The position numbers and the translations under genes are program-made. From Paenibacillus phoenicis (lineage in GTDB: Bacteria; Bacillota; Bacilli; Paenibacillales; Paenibacillaceae), in the NCBI RefSeq assembly GCF_034718895.1, contig NZ_JAYERP010000001.1:1178001-1242000 (forward strand): DNA of 64,000 nucleotides, read 5' to 3'. Positions 51,800 to 60,643 of this stretch are shown here, piece by piece; positions within the stretch are counted from its first letter, which is position 1, and each line of letters starts with the position of its first letter. The notes under the pieces were generated by a model. It searched no databases and was not told the origin of the DNA. It saw only the letters and a list, made by a program, of their open reading frames with translations.

Positions 51800-53356
51800 A
51801 TGAGTATTTTAAATGTAGAGCGGCTGAGTCACGGATTTGGGGACCGGTCTATTTTTAACGATGTATCCTTTCGCTTGTTAAAAGGCGAGCATGTTGGCTT
51901 AGTGGGGGCCAACGGTGAAGGTAAATCGACGTTCATGAACATCATTACGGGCAAGCTGCAGCCGGACGAAGGCAAAATCGAGTGGGCTAGACGCACACGC
52001 GTTGGCTATCTCGATCAGCATGCCGTGCTGGAGAAAGGAATGACGATCCGCGACGTACTGCGCGGGGCGTTTCAATATCTGTTCGATTTGGAACAGGAAA
52101 TGAACGAGATGTACGCCAAAATGGGGGATGTGTCGCCGGAAGAGTTGGAGCAGCTGCTGGAGGACGTAGGTACGATTCAAGACACGCTCACGAATCAGGA
52201 TTTCTATCTCATCGATGCCAAGATTGAGGAAACCGCTCGGGGCTTGGGCTTGACGGATATCGGGCTCGAAAGAGACGTTAACGACCTCAGCGGGGGTCAG
52301 CGGACGAAGGTATTGTTGGCCAAGCTCTTACTGGAGAAACCAGACATTCTGCTGCTAGACGAACCTACCAACTATTTGGACGAGCAGCATATCGAATGGC
52401 TGAAGCGGTATTTGCAAGAATATGAGAACGCGTTTATTCTCATTTCGCACGATATCCCGTTCCTGAATAGCGTCATCAACCTGATTTACCACATGGAAAA
52501 TCAAGAGCTGAACCGTTACGTCGGTGATTATGATAACTTCTTGCAGGTGTATGAGGCAAAAAAACAGCAGTTAGAGTCGGCATACAAACGCCAGCAACAG
52601 GAGATCGCCGATCTCAAAGACTTCGTGGCACGCAACAAGGCGAGCGTGGCAACGCGGAACATGGCGATGTCTCGCCAGAAGAAGCTGGACAAGATGGAAA
52701 TTATCGAGTTGGCGAAGGAAAAACCGAAACCGCAATTTAATTTCAAAGATGCTCGGACATCTGGCAAGTTGATTTTTGAAACGAAGGACCTGGTTATCGG
52801 TTACGACTCACCTTTATCGAAGCCGCTGAATCTAAGAATGGAACGCGGGCAAAAAATCGCCCTCGTCGGCGCAAACGGTATCGGGAAAACCACGCTGCTT
52901 CGCAGCATCCTGGGACAAATTCCGGCAATCTCCGGCTCAGTGCATCTCGGTGACCTTCTGGAAATCGGCTACTTTGAGCAGGAGATGAAGGATGCCAATT
53001 ACAATACGTGCATCGAGGAAATCTGGAACGAGTTCCCGTCGTTTACGCAGTTTGAGGTTCGTGCTGCTCTGGCGAAATGCGGCCTGACGACGAAGCATAT
53101 CGAAAGCAAAATCGCCGTCTTGAGCGGGGGCGAGAAAGCGAAGGTACGCCTGTGCAAGCTAATTAACCGAGAAACGAACTTGCTCGTGCTCGACGAACCA
53201 ACAAACCATTTGGACGTCGATGCCAAGGATGAGTTGAAGCGTGCGCTTAAAGCCTACAAAGGCAGTATTCTGTTAATCTCCCACGAACCGGAATTTTACC
53301 GCGACGTTGTCACGGAGACGTGGAACTGTGAATCTTGGACGACCAAGATGATCTAA
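51800..53356 (+). CDS. ABC-F family ATPase
   Basis: A 518-residue protein with two ABC domains and no membrane segment, so a ribosome-associated ABC-F factor rather than a transporter. Domain 1 has GANGEGKST near 37, LSGGQRTK near 160 and LLLDEPTNYLDE near 182; domain 2 has GANGIGKTT near 355, LSGGEKAK near 440 and LVLDEPTNHLD near 462. The linker (residues about 240-315) is the charged, helical P-site-reaching region and is of moderate length, which is more typical of housekeeping members than of long-linker antibiotic-resistance types. I cannot assign the exact subfamily. AAGGTG lies before the ATG. Confidence 0.88.
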   Translation: MSILNVERLSHGFGDRSIFNDVSFRLLKGEHVGLVGANGEGKSTFMNIITGKLQPDEGKIEWARRTRVGYLDQHAVLEKGMTIRDVLRGAFQYLFDLEQEMNEMYAKMGDVSPEELEQLLEDVGTIQDTLTNQDFYLIDAKIEETARGLGLTDIGLERDVNDLSGGQRTKVLLAKLLLEKPDILLLDEPTNYLDEQHIEWLKRYLQEYENAFILISHDIPFLNSVINLIYHMENQELNRYVGDYDNFLQVYEAKKQQLESAYKRQQQEIADLKDFVARNKASVATRNMAMSRQKKLDKMEIIELAKEKPKPQFNFKDARTSGKLIFETKDLVIGYDSPLSKPLNLRMERGQKIALVGANGIGKTTLLRSILGQIPAISGSVHLGDLLEIGYFEQEMKDANYNTCIEEIWNEFPSFTQFEVRAALAKCGLTTKHIESKIAVLSGGEKAKVRLCKLINRETNLLVLDEPTNHLDVDAKDELKRALKAYKGSILLISHEPEFYRDVVTETWNCESWTTKMI

Positions 53357-53427
53357 TTTAGTCGTAATCTAGCAATTTAGGGTTGCCTCAGGTATAATTG
53401 GTTTAAATTTGAAATCGAGGTGATCCG

Positions 53428-53844
53428 ATGGCCGTAAGCTTGAGTAATATTTTTGTAAACCTTCCCGTAAAAGATTTGCAGAGATCGATGAATTTCTTTC
53501 AATCTATTGGCTTTGAGTTTAACCCGCAATTTTCCGATGAGAAGGCGGCTTGTTTGGTGATTGGACCGAATATTTTCGCCATGCTGCTGACGGAGGAGTA
53601 CTTCAAATCGTTTACGAAGAAAGAAATTCCGGATACCACGGGCCAATCGGAGGTCATCGTCGCCTTGTCGGCCGAGAGCCGTGACCAAGTGGACGAAATC
53701 GTGAACAAAGCGCTCGCCTCGGGCGGGAAGCCTTACAGCGATCCGGTTGACCATGGTTTTATGTATACCTGGAGCTTCCAGGATCCTGACAGCCATCTCT
53801 GGGAAATCGTATTTATGGATTCAAGCGCTGTGCCATCGGAATAA
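53428..53844 (+). CDS. VOC-family (glyoxalase/bleomycin-resistance fold) protein
   Basis: A 138-residue vicinal-oxygen-chelate protein with the paired beta-alpha-beta-beta-beta modules. It starts with LSNIFVNLPVKDLQRSMNFFQSIGFEF and ends with WSFQDPDSHLWEIVFMD, the usual Glu-bearing last strand; the DPVDHGFMYTWSF segment includes a candidate His. It resembles the YP_/PhnB-like predicted lactoylglutathione lyases widespread in Bacillota. Substrate unknown. GAGGTGATCC precedes the start, and a perfect terminator follows. Confidence 0.85.
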   Translation: MAVSLSNIFVNLPVKDLQRSMNFFQSIGFEFNPQFSDEKAACLVIGPNIFAMLLTEEYFKSFTKKEIPDTTGQSEVIVALSAESRDQVDEIVNKALASGGKPYSDPVDHGFMYTWSFQDPDSHLWEIVFMDSSAVPSE

Positions 53845-53858
53845 AGAAGTATCATCCA

Positions 53859-53889
53859 ATGCCCTATGTGAATCACATAGGGCATTTTT
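53859..53889. terminator. Rho-independent terminator of the VOC gene
   Basis: ATGCCCTATGTG-AAT-CACATAGGGCAT is a perfect 12-bp hairpin followed by TTTT. Confidence 0.92.
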
Positions 53890-53997
53890 GCAATCTTGCG
53901 GGTTCATCCACAGCCATTTAAGCGTACAGCATTCATTGCCGCCAACTAAGTTGTTGGTTATAATAGTTGGGTAGATTATTAAGAAAGTGGGAAGAGT

Positions 53998-54720
53998 ATG
54001 GGCCGCAAATGGAATAATATTAAAGAGAAAAAGGCTTCGAAAGACGCGAACACTAGTCGAATCTACGCGAAGTTCGGCGTTGAGATTTATGTTGCCGCCA
54101 AGAAAGGCGAGCCGGATCCGGAATCGAACCGCGCTTTGAAGGTCGTTCTTGAACGGGCGAAAACGTACAATGTACCGAAAGCGATCATTGACCGGGCTCT
54201 CGATAAGGCGAAGGGCGCTACGGATGAAGTATATCAAGAGCTGCGTTATGAAGGCTTTGGCCCTAACGGCGCGATGGTCATTGTAGATACATTAACGAAT
54301 AACGTAAACCGTACTGCACCAGAAGTACGCTCCGCATTTAACAAGAACGGCGGAAACATGGGCGTAAGCGGATCGGTTTCTTATATGTTTGACGAAACAG
54401 CCGTCATCGGGATGGAAGGCAAATCGATTGATGAAGTGTTTGAAATCTTGATGGAAGCCGATCTTGAGGTGCGGGATATCCTCGAAGAGGACGAGTCGGT
54501 GATCGTATATGCCGAACCCGATCAATTCCATGCCGTTCAAGAAGCGCTCAAGAACTCCGGGGTTACGGAGTTTACGGTAGCGGAACTGACGATGCTGCCT
54601 CAAAACTATGTCACTTTGCCGAGCAAGGAAGTGGAAGCGCAGTTCGAGAAGTTGATCGACGCGCTGGAGGATCTGGAGGACGTGCAGCAGGTTTATCACA
54701 ATGTGGAATTTTCGGATTAA
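53998..54720 (+). CDS. YebC/TACO1-family protein (YeeI-like)
   Basis: A 240-residue protein of the YebC/PmpR family with all three domains. It opens [30 protein letters not shown], where the longer YrbC/YebC1 type normally reads MAGHSKWANI, so it is closer to the YeeI (YebC2) form. [23 protein letters not shown] near 46 and [20 protein letters not shown] near 85 are family marks. Members help translation of difficult sequences (TACO1, YebC2) and were earlier described as transcription regulators. AAGTGGGAAG precedes the start. Followed by a strong terminator. Confidence 0.9.
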   Translation: MGRKWNNIKEKKASKDANTSRIYAKFGVEIYVAAKKGEPDPESNRALKVVLERAKTYNVPKAIIDRALDKAKGATDEVYQELRYEGFGPNGAMVIVDTLTNNVNRTAPEVRSAFNKNGGNMGVSGSVSYMFDETAVIGMEGKSIDEVFEILMEADLEVRDILEEDESVIVYAEPDQFHAVQEALKNSGVTEFTVAELTMLPQNYVTLPSKEVEAQFEKLIDALEDLEDVQQVYHNVEFSD

Positions 54721-54742
54721 GCCCTCGGACGAGGCGATGAAC

Positions 54743-54783
54743 AACGGGCTGATAAGAAGGACTCTTCTTTCAGCCCGTTTTTG
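54743..54783 (+). terminator. Rho-independent terminator of the YebC gene
   Basis: AACGGGCTGA (54743-54752) and TCAGCCCGTT (54770-54779) pair perfectly, with an inner AAGAAG/CTTCTT stem, then TTTTT. Confidence 0.93.
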
Positions 54784-54882
54784 GTTGTCTTTCGTCAAAC
54801 ACGAAACGATTTATTAACACTGAAATCGCCCAACGACATAATATACATTACTGTTTAGGAAGCAGGTAGGAAGGGGCTTTGT

Positions 54883-55935
54883 ATGACAAGCTGGAATTTG
54901 GCTGGACTGCGAACGCAGCAGGCGTTGTCCCGTTATTCGACTTATGAAATCGGGGGAGAGGCCCGGTTTGTGGGAACGCCTCATTCAGTAGAGCAGTTGC
55001 AAGAGTTGCTGGAATTGGCGTATCGCCGCGGCATATCACCGATCTTTTTTGGCGGAGGATCCAATTTGCTGTTTCCCGATCAGCCGGATCCCGATGCATT
55101 GTTTCTGACAACTCGGGAAATGGTTGAGGTGAAGCTCGAGGGCGATCGGCTTTACGTCTCGGCTGGGGTGCCGATGTCGATGTTGGCCGTGATCGGATAT
55201 GGCCTGGGGATTGCTGATTTTGATTTTACCTTTTTGCTGCCGGGAACGGTGGGCGGTGGGATTTATATGAATGCCAAATATTTTGACCGTCATATCAGCG
55301 ATACGTTGGTCAATGTTCATTATATCGATTGTAGGCAGCCCGGCACCATTCAAACCATCAGCCGCGAGGCGTGCGAATTTGGGTATAAACAATCGGTGTT
55401 CCAACGCAATCGAACCCGCTGGTTCATCGTTGGCGCTGAGTTTAAGCTCAGTTCAACCACTCAGGCTACCGCTTTGACGTCGATCCCGGAGCTGGCTGCG
55501 CTTCAGGAAGGAAAACTGCCATCTCATCGATTACCGGAGTTTGCTTCGCACTTCATCACATGGCTGGAGGCGAAGGAAGGGACAGGGGAAAAAGACCCTA
55601 AGCTAACTCCGATGCGAAAAATCATTCAGGACCGCGTAGGGAAGATGCATTTCTCGTATCCTTCCTGCGGATCGGTGTTCAAAAATAACTATTCCGTTGG
55701 CGAGCCGATTGGTGCACTAGCGGACCGTCTCAACTTAAAAGGGGTTCAGCGCGGCAATGCCCGGATTTCGCCCGTTCACGGCAATGTGATTCAAAATGTG
55801 GGTGGGGCGACCGCGGCGGATGTCATTGAATTAATTCGTCATGTACAGGACGCCTTTGATCGGCATTATGGTTTTGTTCCTGAACCGGAGGTCGTGATCA
55901 TTGAAGGTCAGGCCACTTTACTCCAACATGAATAA
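54883..55935 (+). CDS. MurB-like UDP-N-acetylenolpyruvoylglucosamine reductase (divergent)
   Basis: A 350-residue FAD-binding protein with MurB layout. STYEIGGEARF near residue 20 and ISPIFFGGGSNLLF near 48 bind FAD; FLLPGTVGGGIYMNAKYFD near 112 is the pyrophosphate motif; EFGYKQSVFQ near 165 holds the Arg/Tyr-type substrate region; SCGSVFKNN near 262 carries the Ser proton donor; and PEPEVVIIEGQ near 340 holds the final Glu. GGA and NAG of canonical MurB appear as GGG and NAK. Standard MurB in Bacillota is about 300 residues and sits in a cell-division cluster; this stand-alone gene may be a second copy. GGAAGGGG precedes the ATG. Confidence 0.8.
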   Translation: MTSWNLAGLRTQQALSRYSTYEIGGEARFVGTPHSVEQLQELLELAYRRGISPIFFGGGSNLLFPDQPDPDALFLTTREMVEVKLEGDRLYVSAGVPMSMLAVIGYGLGIADFDFTFLLPGTVGGGIYMNAKYFDRHISDTLVNVHYIDCRQPGTIQTISREACEFGYKQSVFQRNRTRWFIVGAEFKLSSTTQATALTSIPELAALQEGKLPSHRLPEFASHFITWLEAKEGTGEKDPKLTPMRKIIQDRVGKMHFSYPSCGSVFKNNYSVGEPIGALADRLNLKGVQRGNARISPVHGNVIQNVGGATAADVIELIRHVQDAFDRHYGFVPEPEVVIIEGQATLLQHE

Positions 55936-55950
55936 ACGTTCATTACTTCA

Positions 55951-55993
55951 AAGCCCGTCTCGGGCAGTCGCCGGGACGGGCTTGTTCTTTTTC
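55951..55993 (+). terminator. Rho-independent terminator of the MurB-like gene
   Basis: AAGCCCGTC and GACGGGCTT form a 9-bp outer stem, continued by GGG/CC pairs, followed by GTTCTTTTTC. Confidence 0.82.
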
Positions 55994-56002
55994 AAATATG
56001 AA

Positions 56003-56794
56003 TTATTGGCTCAGCGCAACCGGTATGGGCTGGGTACAACCTAATTTGCGAGAAATTTCGTTGGCTGCTTGCTGTACTTCCTTGACCAGTTCAGGAATGC
56101 GTTCTTCCTCAAACTGGACCTCCAAACCTGCAGCGCTGAGTGCTGCGATAATTTGCCCGGTATGATCAAAGATCGGAGCGCTTAACTCTGCCGTGTAGTT
56201 CTCCAATTCAGAACGGCTAAAGCTGTAGCCTTCCTGACGGGAACGCTCCAGGATCTGACGCAGTTGCGCTTTGTCGGTGATCGTGCCGGAGGCAATCGGA
56301 TGCAGTTCCGTGGCCTCTAGATACTCCTCGCGTTCTGCCTCAGGCATAAAAGCTAAAATAATGCGGGATGAAGCGCCGGCATACAGCGGGGCTTTCCGTC
56401 CGATTTTGGTGAATAGCCGTACGGGGTGATCCGTATCCAGCTTCTCGATATAAATGCTTTCGTTCCCGTCGCGCAGCACGAGATGAATGGCATTCTGAAT
56501 TTCATCGCGTAACTGCTGCATGACCGGCAAGGCGATATGGCGAATGTCTAACCGCTCAGCTACCAAATTGCCGTACTGAAGAAAGAGTAGACCTAGCGAA
56601 TAAGAGCCTTCCGCATCTTTTTTTAAAAATCCCATTTCTTCCAATGATCCGATCATGCGCAGCACTGAAGTTTTAGGGATTCCTGATAACTTGGCCATTT
56701 CACTGATATTCAGCTTGGGGTGGGTCAGGAATAACTGAAGCAGATCCATGGACCTGACCACGGTTTTGTTCTTGTGTTTTGTATTCTTTTGCAC
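56003..56794 (-). CDS. IclR-family regulator, KipR-like
   Basis: A 263-residue regulator. The N-terminal winged helix covers about residues 10-75 (VVRSMDLLQLFLTHPKLNISEMAKLSGIPKTSVLRMIGSLEEMGFL) and the C-terminal effector domain about 85-255 (HLVLRDGNESIYIEKLD, IGRKAPLYAGASSRIILAF, SRSELENYTAELSAPIFDHTGQIIAALSAAG). It is divergent from the pxpBC-ABC-UbiD operon; in Bacillus an IclR protein (KipR) controls the kipI/kipA genes. The shared intergenic region holds repeated TCCGAA-type dyads, its likely operators. The start at 56794 is preceded by GGAGGC. Confidence 0.87.
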   Translation of the reverse strand: MQKNTKHKNKTVVRSMDLLQLFLTHPKLNISEMAKLSGIPKTSVLRMIGSLEEMGFLKKDAEGSYSLGLLFLQYGNLVAERLDIRHIALPVMQQLRDEIQNAIHLVLRDGNESIYIEKLDTDHPVRLFTKIGRKAPLYAGASSRIILAFMPEAEREEYLEATELHPIASGTITDKAQLRQILERSRQEGYSFSRSELENYTAELSAPIFDHTGQIIAALSAAGLEVQFEEERIPELVKEVQQAANEISRKLGCTQPIPVALSQ

Positions 56795-56888
56795 GTTATG
56801 CCTCCTGCATGGCCTCTAGTTCATTCTGTATTAGTATACAACGAATGGAAGATTGTTGAAAACCAAAAACGCTAACGGAAAATAATGC

Positions 56889-56916
56889 TTGATTTTTACC
56901 CAATCCCGACTATAAT
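56889..56916 (+). promoter_or_regulatory. SigA promoter of the pxpB operon (first copy)
   Basis: TTGATT (56889-56894) and perfect TATAAT (56911-56916) with a 16-base spacer. In the second copy the -35 is kept (57016) but the -10 position reads CAAAAT, so only the first copy looks active. Confidence 0.7.
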
Positions 56917-56940
56917 GATCGTATATATTGGCATTCGATT

Positions 56941-56967
56941 TTCGGATGATGTGATCCGAATTTCGGA
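56941..56967. promoter_or_regulatory. Candidate IclR operator, copy 1
   Basis: TTCGGAT-nnnnnn-ATCCGAA (56941-56960) overlaps TCCGAATTTCGGA (56955-56967): three half-sites in a row, just downstream of the promoter. Confidence 0.65.
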
Positions 56968-57082
56968 ACAGTATTAAAAACTTGTTATGTCATTAACGCT
57001 TTAACGGAAAAAATCTTGATTTTTCTAGAATTAACTAACAAAATGATCTTATGCAAAAAAAATCGTAAATCGGTATAGTGAG

Positions 57083-57095
57083 TCCGAAATTCGGA
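57083..57095. promoter_or_regulatory. Candidate IclR operator, copy 2
   Basis: TCCGAAATTCGGA is the same dyad as copy 1 in reverse sense at the centre, and ends two bases before the GGGAGG ribosome site of pxpB. Confidence 0.65.
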
Positions 57096-57108
57096 TGGGA
57101 GGATGGAC

Positions 57109-57864
57109 ATGACTTTTTCTCCGTCACCTGCTGAGTTTCCCGTCATCACTCCACTCGGAGATTCGGCGTTGATTGTGACGTTTGGTGATTCAATTCAAAA
57201 AAGTACACATGTAAAGGTAAGGAAGTTGGCGGAACATTTGGAGCATCACCCTTTTCCTTGGATGATCGAGACCGTTCCGGCTTTTACGTCGGTAACCATA
57301 TATTATGACGTTATGAAGCTCTTGGAAGAAGCTGAGAAGCAGGAGGACCAGGCTCGCACACTGACCCCATACCAGTTAGCTGAAGAGCTTGTGACCGAGT
57401 TGCTTCACACACTGCGAGACGTTAATGCATCACCAGCCAGAATCATTGAAATTCCCGTTTGCTATGGAGGAGAGTGGGGCCCGGATCTAGAAACGGTAGC
57501 CTTCCGCAATGGACTAACACCTCAAGATGTGATCAACATTCATACATCCGCGGATTATCTGGTTTATATGCTTGGTTTTGCTCCTGGCTTCGCGTATTTG
57601 GGAGGAATGTCCAAACTCATTGCCACCCCGCGCCGGGAAACACCTCGCTTGTCCATTCCGGCCGGAACCGTTGGGATTGCCGGAGATCAGACGGGAGTTT
57701 ATCCGATAGACACTCCTGGCGGCTGGCAGTTAATCGGTAAAACTCCAATCGAATTATTTAAGCCTCAGCAAATGCCGCCAACCTTGCTGCAGGCGGGAGA
57801 TATCGTCCGCTTTTACTCGATCACCCGTGAACAATTTGAAGCATGGGAGGAGTTGGAGCGATGA
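57109..57864 (+). CDS. pxpB: 5-oxoprolinase subunit PxpB (KipI family)
   Basis: A 251-residue protein of the KipI/PxpB family: PLGDSALIVTFGDSIQ at the start, EIPVCYGGEWGPDLETVA near 118, and the AHS1 signature YLVYMLGFAPGFAYLGGM...LATPRR...RLSIPAGTVGIAGDQTGVYPIDTPGGWQLIG from about 150, whose individual parts are all present. PxpA, PxpB and PxpC together hydrolyse 5-oxoproline to glutamate with ATP. ATG 57109 is six bases after GGGAGG; the ATG at 57103 is directly adjacent to it and less likely. Its stop overlaps the pxpC start. A pxpA gene ends the same operon, so the three subunits are kept together though separated by a transporter and a decarboxylase. Confidence 0.88.
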   Translation: MTFSPSPAEFPVITPLGDSALIVTFGDSIQKSTHVKVRKLAEHLEHHPFPWMIETVPAFTSVTIYYDVMKLLEEAEKQEDQARTLTPYQLAEELVTELLHTLRDVNASPARIIEIPVCYGGEWGPDLETVAFRNGLTPQDVINIHTSADYLVYMLGFAPGFAYLGGMSKLIATPRRETPRLSIPAGTVGIAGDQTGVYPIDTPGGWQLIGKTPIELFKPQQMPPTLLQAGDIVRFYSITREQFEAWEELER

Positions 57865-58880
57865 GTCTCTTGATCGAAAAGCCCGGATTGTTGACCACGG
57901 TTCAGGATTTGGGAAGGTTTGGTGTCCAGAAGTATGGTGTGATCGTTGGCGGTGCCATGGATGCATTCGCCCTACGCATTGCGAACTTACTGGTTGGGAA
58001 TGCGGAAGGTGAGGCCGGGCTCGAAATTACGCTGCTAGGTCCCGTAATCCACTTCGAGCAAACGACGCTGATCTCGCTTTGTGGAGGTGATTTATCCCCT
58101 AAGCTGAACGGTGTACCCGTTCCGTTATGGAGAACCGTTCTGGCGCCTAAGGGAAGTACGCTGACCTTCGGTCCGGCTAAGCTAGGCTGCCGCGCATACC
58201 TGGCGGTGGGGGGCGGCATCGATGTTCCGGTTCAGATGAACAGCCGTTCGACCTATTTGCGGGCAGGCATCGGCGGTTATGAAGGCCGGGCGCTTGCAGC
58301 CGGCGACCGGTTGACGCTGGGGGAAATCAGTCCGCTTGGCTCCCATTTTCTTGGTTTACTCGCCAGAGAGGCGAGCAAGGATAGCGGTGCGGTCAGCCGA
58401 TGGGCGGTCTTTCCGCAGATGCTTCCGAAATATGCTGCAAATCCAACCGTGCAGCTGATTCCTGGAGAAGAATACGAATTGTTCCAAGAATCCAGCCGTC
58501 ACGATTTATGGCAAGAGGAATTTGCGGTTTTGCCGCAGTCCGACCGGATGGGTTACCGTTTCAAAGGCCGGGAGTTAAAGCTGGAGCAATCGAAAGAGAT
58601 GATCTCCTCGGCCGTGACGGTGGGAACTGTGCAGGTACCACCTGACGGGAACCCAATCATTTTGATGGCGGATCGCCAAACAACCGGAGGATATCCTAAA
58701 ATTGCGCAAGTCGCGAGTGTAGATTTGCCGCTGCTAGCACAGGCCAGCTTAGGGGCTCGGGTGCGATTCCGGAAGATCACCTTGGAAGAGGCACAGCAGC
58801 AAATGATCGAGCGGGAACTCTCAATCCAAACGCTGCGAGAGGGTCTAAATCAGCTGGAGGTTTCGGGGCGCAAATTCTGA
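57861..58880 (+). CDS. pxpC: 5-oxoprolinase subunit PxpC (KipA family, biotin-carboxylase-like AHS2)
   Basis: A 339-residue AHS2-domain protein: IEKPGLLTTVQDLGRFGVQKYGV at residue 5, GAMDAFALRIANLLVGN near 33, CGGDLSPKLNG near 75, YLAVGGGIDVP near 113 and the C-terminal SSAVTVGTVQVPPDGNPIILMADRQTTGGYPKIAQV near 255 are the family marks, also present in urea amidolyase. Partner of PxpB in ATP-dependent 5-oxoproline opening. ATGA overlap with pxpB and GGAGGAG upstream indicate coupled translation. Confidence 0.88.
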   Translation: MSLLIEKPGLLTTVQDLGRFGVQKYGVIVGGAMDAFALRIANLLVGNAEGEAGLEITLLGPVIHFEQTTLISLCGGDLSPKLNGVPVPLWRTVLAPKGSTLTFGPAKLGCRAYLAVGGGIDVPVQMNSRSTYLRAGIGGYEGRALAAGDRLTLGEISPLGSHFLGLLAREASKDSGAVSRWAVFPQMLPKYAANPTVQLIPGEEYELFQESSRHDLWQEEFAVLPQSDRMGYRFKGRELKLEQSKEMISSAVTVGTVQVPPDGNPIILMADRQTTGGYPKIAQVASVDLPLLAQASLGARVRFRKITLEEAQQQMIERELSIQTLREGLNQLEVSGRKF

Positions 58881-58949
58881 TCAGGGACTTGGACCGGCAT
58901 GCATAATCAGACCGGCAGGAATGGAAAATTCAGTATGGAGGAATGAATG

Positions 58950-59726
58950 ATGGAGAACAAAAGCCATCCAAAACTCGAAATTCGGGATTTGCGCGTTGAA
59001 TACGAATCCAAGGGCCAACGCACCGTTGCCTTGGAGAACGTTCAGCTCAAGGTGGAAGACGGCGAGTTCGTATCTGTTGTAGGTCCGAGCGGCTGTGGAA
59101 AATCGACCTTGCTGAAGGTGGTGTCCGGGTTACTGAAGCCGGCCGGCGGCCATGCCTTTTTGGATGGTCAGGAAATCCAGGGCGTGCCAAGCCAGGTCGG
59201 AATGGTGTTTCAAAACGATGCGTTGCTCCCGTGGAAAAGCGTCATCGACAATGTGCGTCTACCTTTAGAAATCAAAGGGCTCGCGAAAGACAAGCAACTG
59301 GAAGAAGCGAACCGGTTGTTGAAAATGGTTGGACTTGATGGCTTCAGCAGTTACCATCCGAAGGAGCTATCGGGCGGGATGCGCAAGCGGGTAGCCCTGG
59401 CGCGGACCTTCGCTTACGACCCCGAAATTTATTTGATGGACGAGCCGTTTGGACCGCTCGATGCGCAAACCCGGGTGAAGATTGGGGAAGAATTCCTGCA
59501 GCTATGGGAAAATGTCGGCAAAAGCGTGCTCTTTATCACCCACGATATCGAAGAGGCGATTGCACTTTCTGACCGGGTGATCGTGATGACCTCCCGGCCG
59601 GGACGAATCAAAGCGGAGTTTAAAGTGAACTTGCAGCGGCCGCGCCCATTTTACGACATCCGATTTGATCCCCAGTTCAAGGAGCTGCAGAAAGAAATTT
59701 GGGCCCAAATGTCTGACGGGGAATAG
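58950..59726 (+). CDS. ABC importer ATPase, SsuB/TauB/NrtD type
   Basis: A 258-residue ATPase with GPSGCGKST near residue 47, Q-loop FQNDALLPWKSV near 90, LSGGMRKRVALARTF near 140, YLMDEPFGPLD near 163 and FITHDIEEAIALSDRV near 197. The NDALLPW Q-loop context is typical of nitrate/sulfonate/taurine importers. It powers the permease encoded 20 bases downstream. Two ATGs are adjacent; 58950 lies eight bases from GGAGG, 58947 five. Sixty-nine bases after pxpC. Confidence 0.9.
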   Translation: MENKSHPKLEIRDLRVEYESKGQRTVALENVQLKVEDGEFVSVVGPSGCGKSTLLKVVSGLLKPAGGHAFLDGQEIQGVPSQVGMVFQNDALLPWKSVIDNVRLPLEIKGLAKDKQLEEANRLLKMVGLDGFSSYHPKELSGGMRKRVALARTFAYDPEIYLMDEPFGPLDAQTRVKIGEEFLQLWENVGKSVLFITHDIEEAIALSDRVIVMTSRPGRIKAEFKVNLQRPRPFYDIRFDPQFKELQKEIWAQMSDGE

Positions 59727-59745
59727 GAGAGGAGGAATCATCAAT

Positions 59746-60552
59746 ATGGCAACAAAAACATCGGCACCATCGGCAAGCTCTCCTTCCCCTAAGGCTGGAC
59801 GCGGGAATCGCAGCACCACCGTATGGATTGGCAGATTGGTCGTATTTATCGTCATTATCGGATTATGGGAGCTGCTATCGGGTACGGCGTTTAATTCTTT
59901 TTGGCTGAGCAAGCCGTCCCTGATTATTAAGCGGATTATCGACATGACCGCAAGCGGGGATCTATGGTTCCACATGAGCATTACGCTGCAGGAATCCATC
60001 GTAGGTCTCATTATCGGGATGCTTGGAGGTACATTGCTGGGGATTCTGCTCGCGTTCAGTGGGATTTTTCAAAAATGGGTGTATCCGTACATCATGGCAT
60101 TGTACAGCTTGCCCCGGGTATCACTGGCACCGCTCTTTATCGTTTGGTTTGGGATCGGGATGACCTCGAAGATTCTGATGGTTGTAGCGATGGTTATTTT
60201 CGTAGCTTTTTACAATGCTTATGAAGGTGTACGCAACATCGACAAAGACTTGATGGATATGATGAGCACGTTTAAGGCGAAATGGACGCATAAGCTTCGC
60301 TGGGTCGTGCTTCCATCGATTACGGTTTGGATTCTAACCAGCTTGCGGCTGAATATCGGCATGGCTTTGATCGGGTCCGTGATCGCCGAGTTGGTTGGCT
60401 CCAACCGAGGGCTTGGATATTACATCACGTATTCGTCCAACATGCTGGATACGACAGGTATTTTTACAGGCCTTGTCCTCATCATGATTATCGCCGTTGT
60501 TTTGGAACAAATTATCGTTCAGGTCGAACGGCGGTTGCTGAAATACCGTTAA
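59746..60552 (+). CDS. ABC importer permease, SsuC/TauC type
   Basis: A 268-residue permease with six membrane segments after a polar Ser/Pro-rich N-terminus (ATKTSAPSASSPSPKAGRG). The EAA loop is MMSTFKAKWTHKLRWVVLPS near residue 170, and IAELVGSNRGLGYYI near 213 is a clear family motif. ATG 59746 follows GAGGAGG; the frame extends into the ATPase gene but without a ribosome site. Forms the membrane channel of the importer. Confidence 0.9.
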   Translation: MATKTSAPSASSPSPKAGRGNRSTTVWIGRLVVFIVIIGLWELLSGTAFNSFWLSKPSLIIKRIIDMTASGDLWFHMSITLQESIVGLIIGMLGGTLLGILLAFSGIFQKWVYPYIMALYSLPRVSLAPLFIVWFGIGMTSKILMVVAMVIFVAFYNAYEGVRNIDKDLMDMMSTFKAKWTHKLRWVVLPSITVWILTSLRLNIGMALIGSVIAELVGSNRGLGYYITYSSNMLDTTGIFTGLVLIMIIAVVLEQIIVQVERRLLKYR

Positions 60553-60643
60553 GGGCTGAACTCCAAATTATTTCATCCCATGAAATAAACGTGGAGCAAC
60601 CATAAATTTAGAAAGAAAGCAATTATTCAAGGAGGGGAATCAC

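Larger units (their letters stand above)
56869..57096 (+). repeat. Imperfect tandem duplication of the pxpB promoter region (about 128-bp period)
   Basis: The order AACGCT..AACGGAAA, TTGATTTTT, ATGATC and TCCGAAwTTCGGA occurs at 56869/56889/56915/56955 and again at 56995/57016/57043/57083, with offsets 126, 127, 128 and 128. The copies have diverged between these blocks. Confidence 0.8.
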
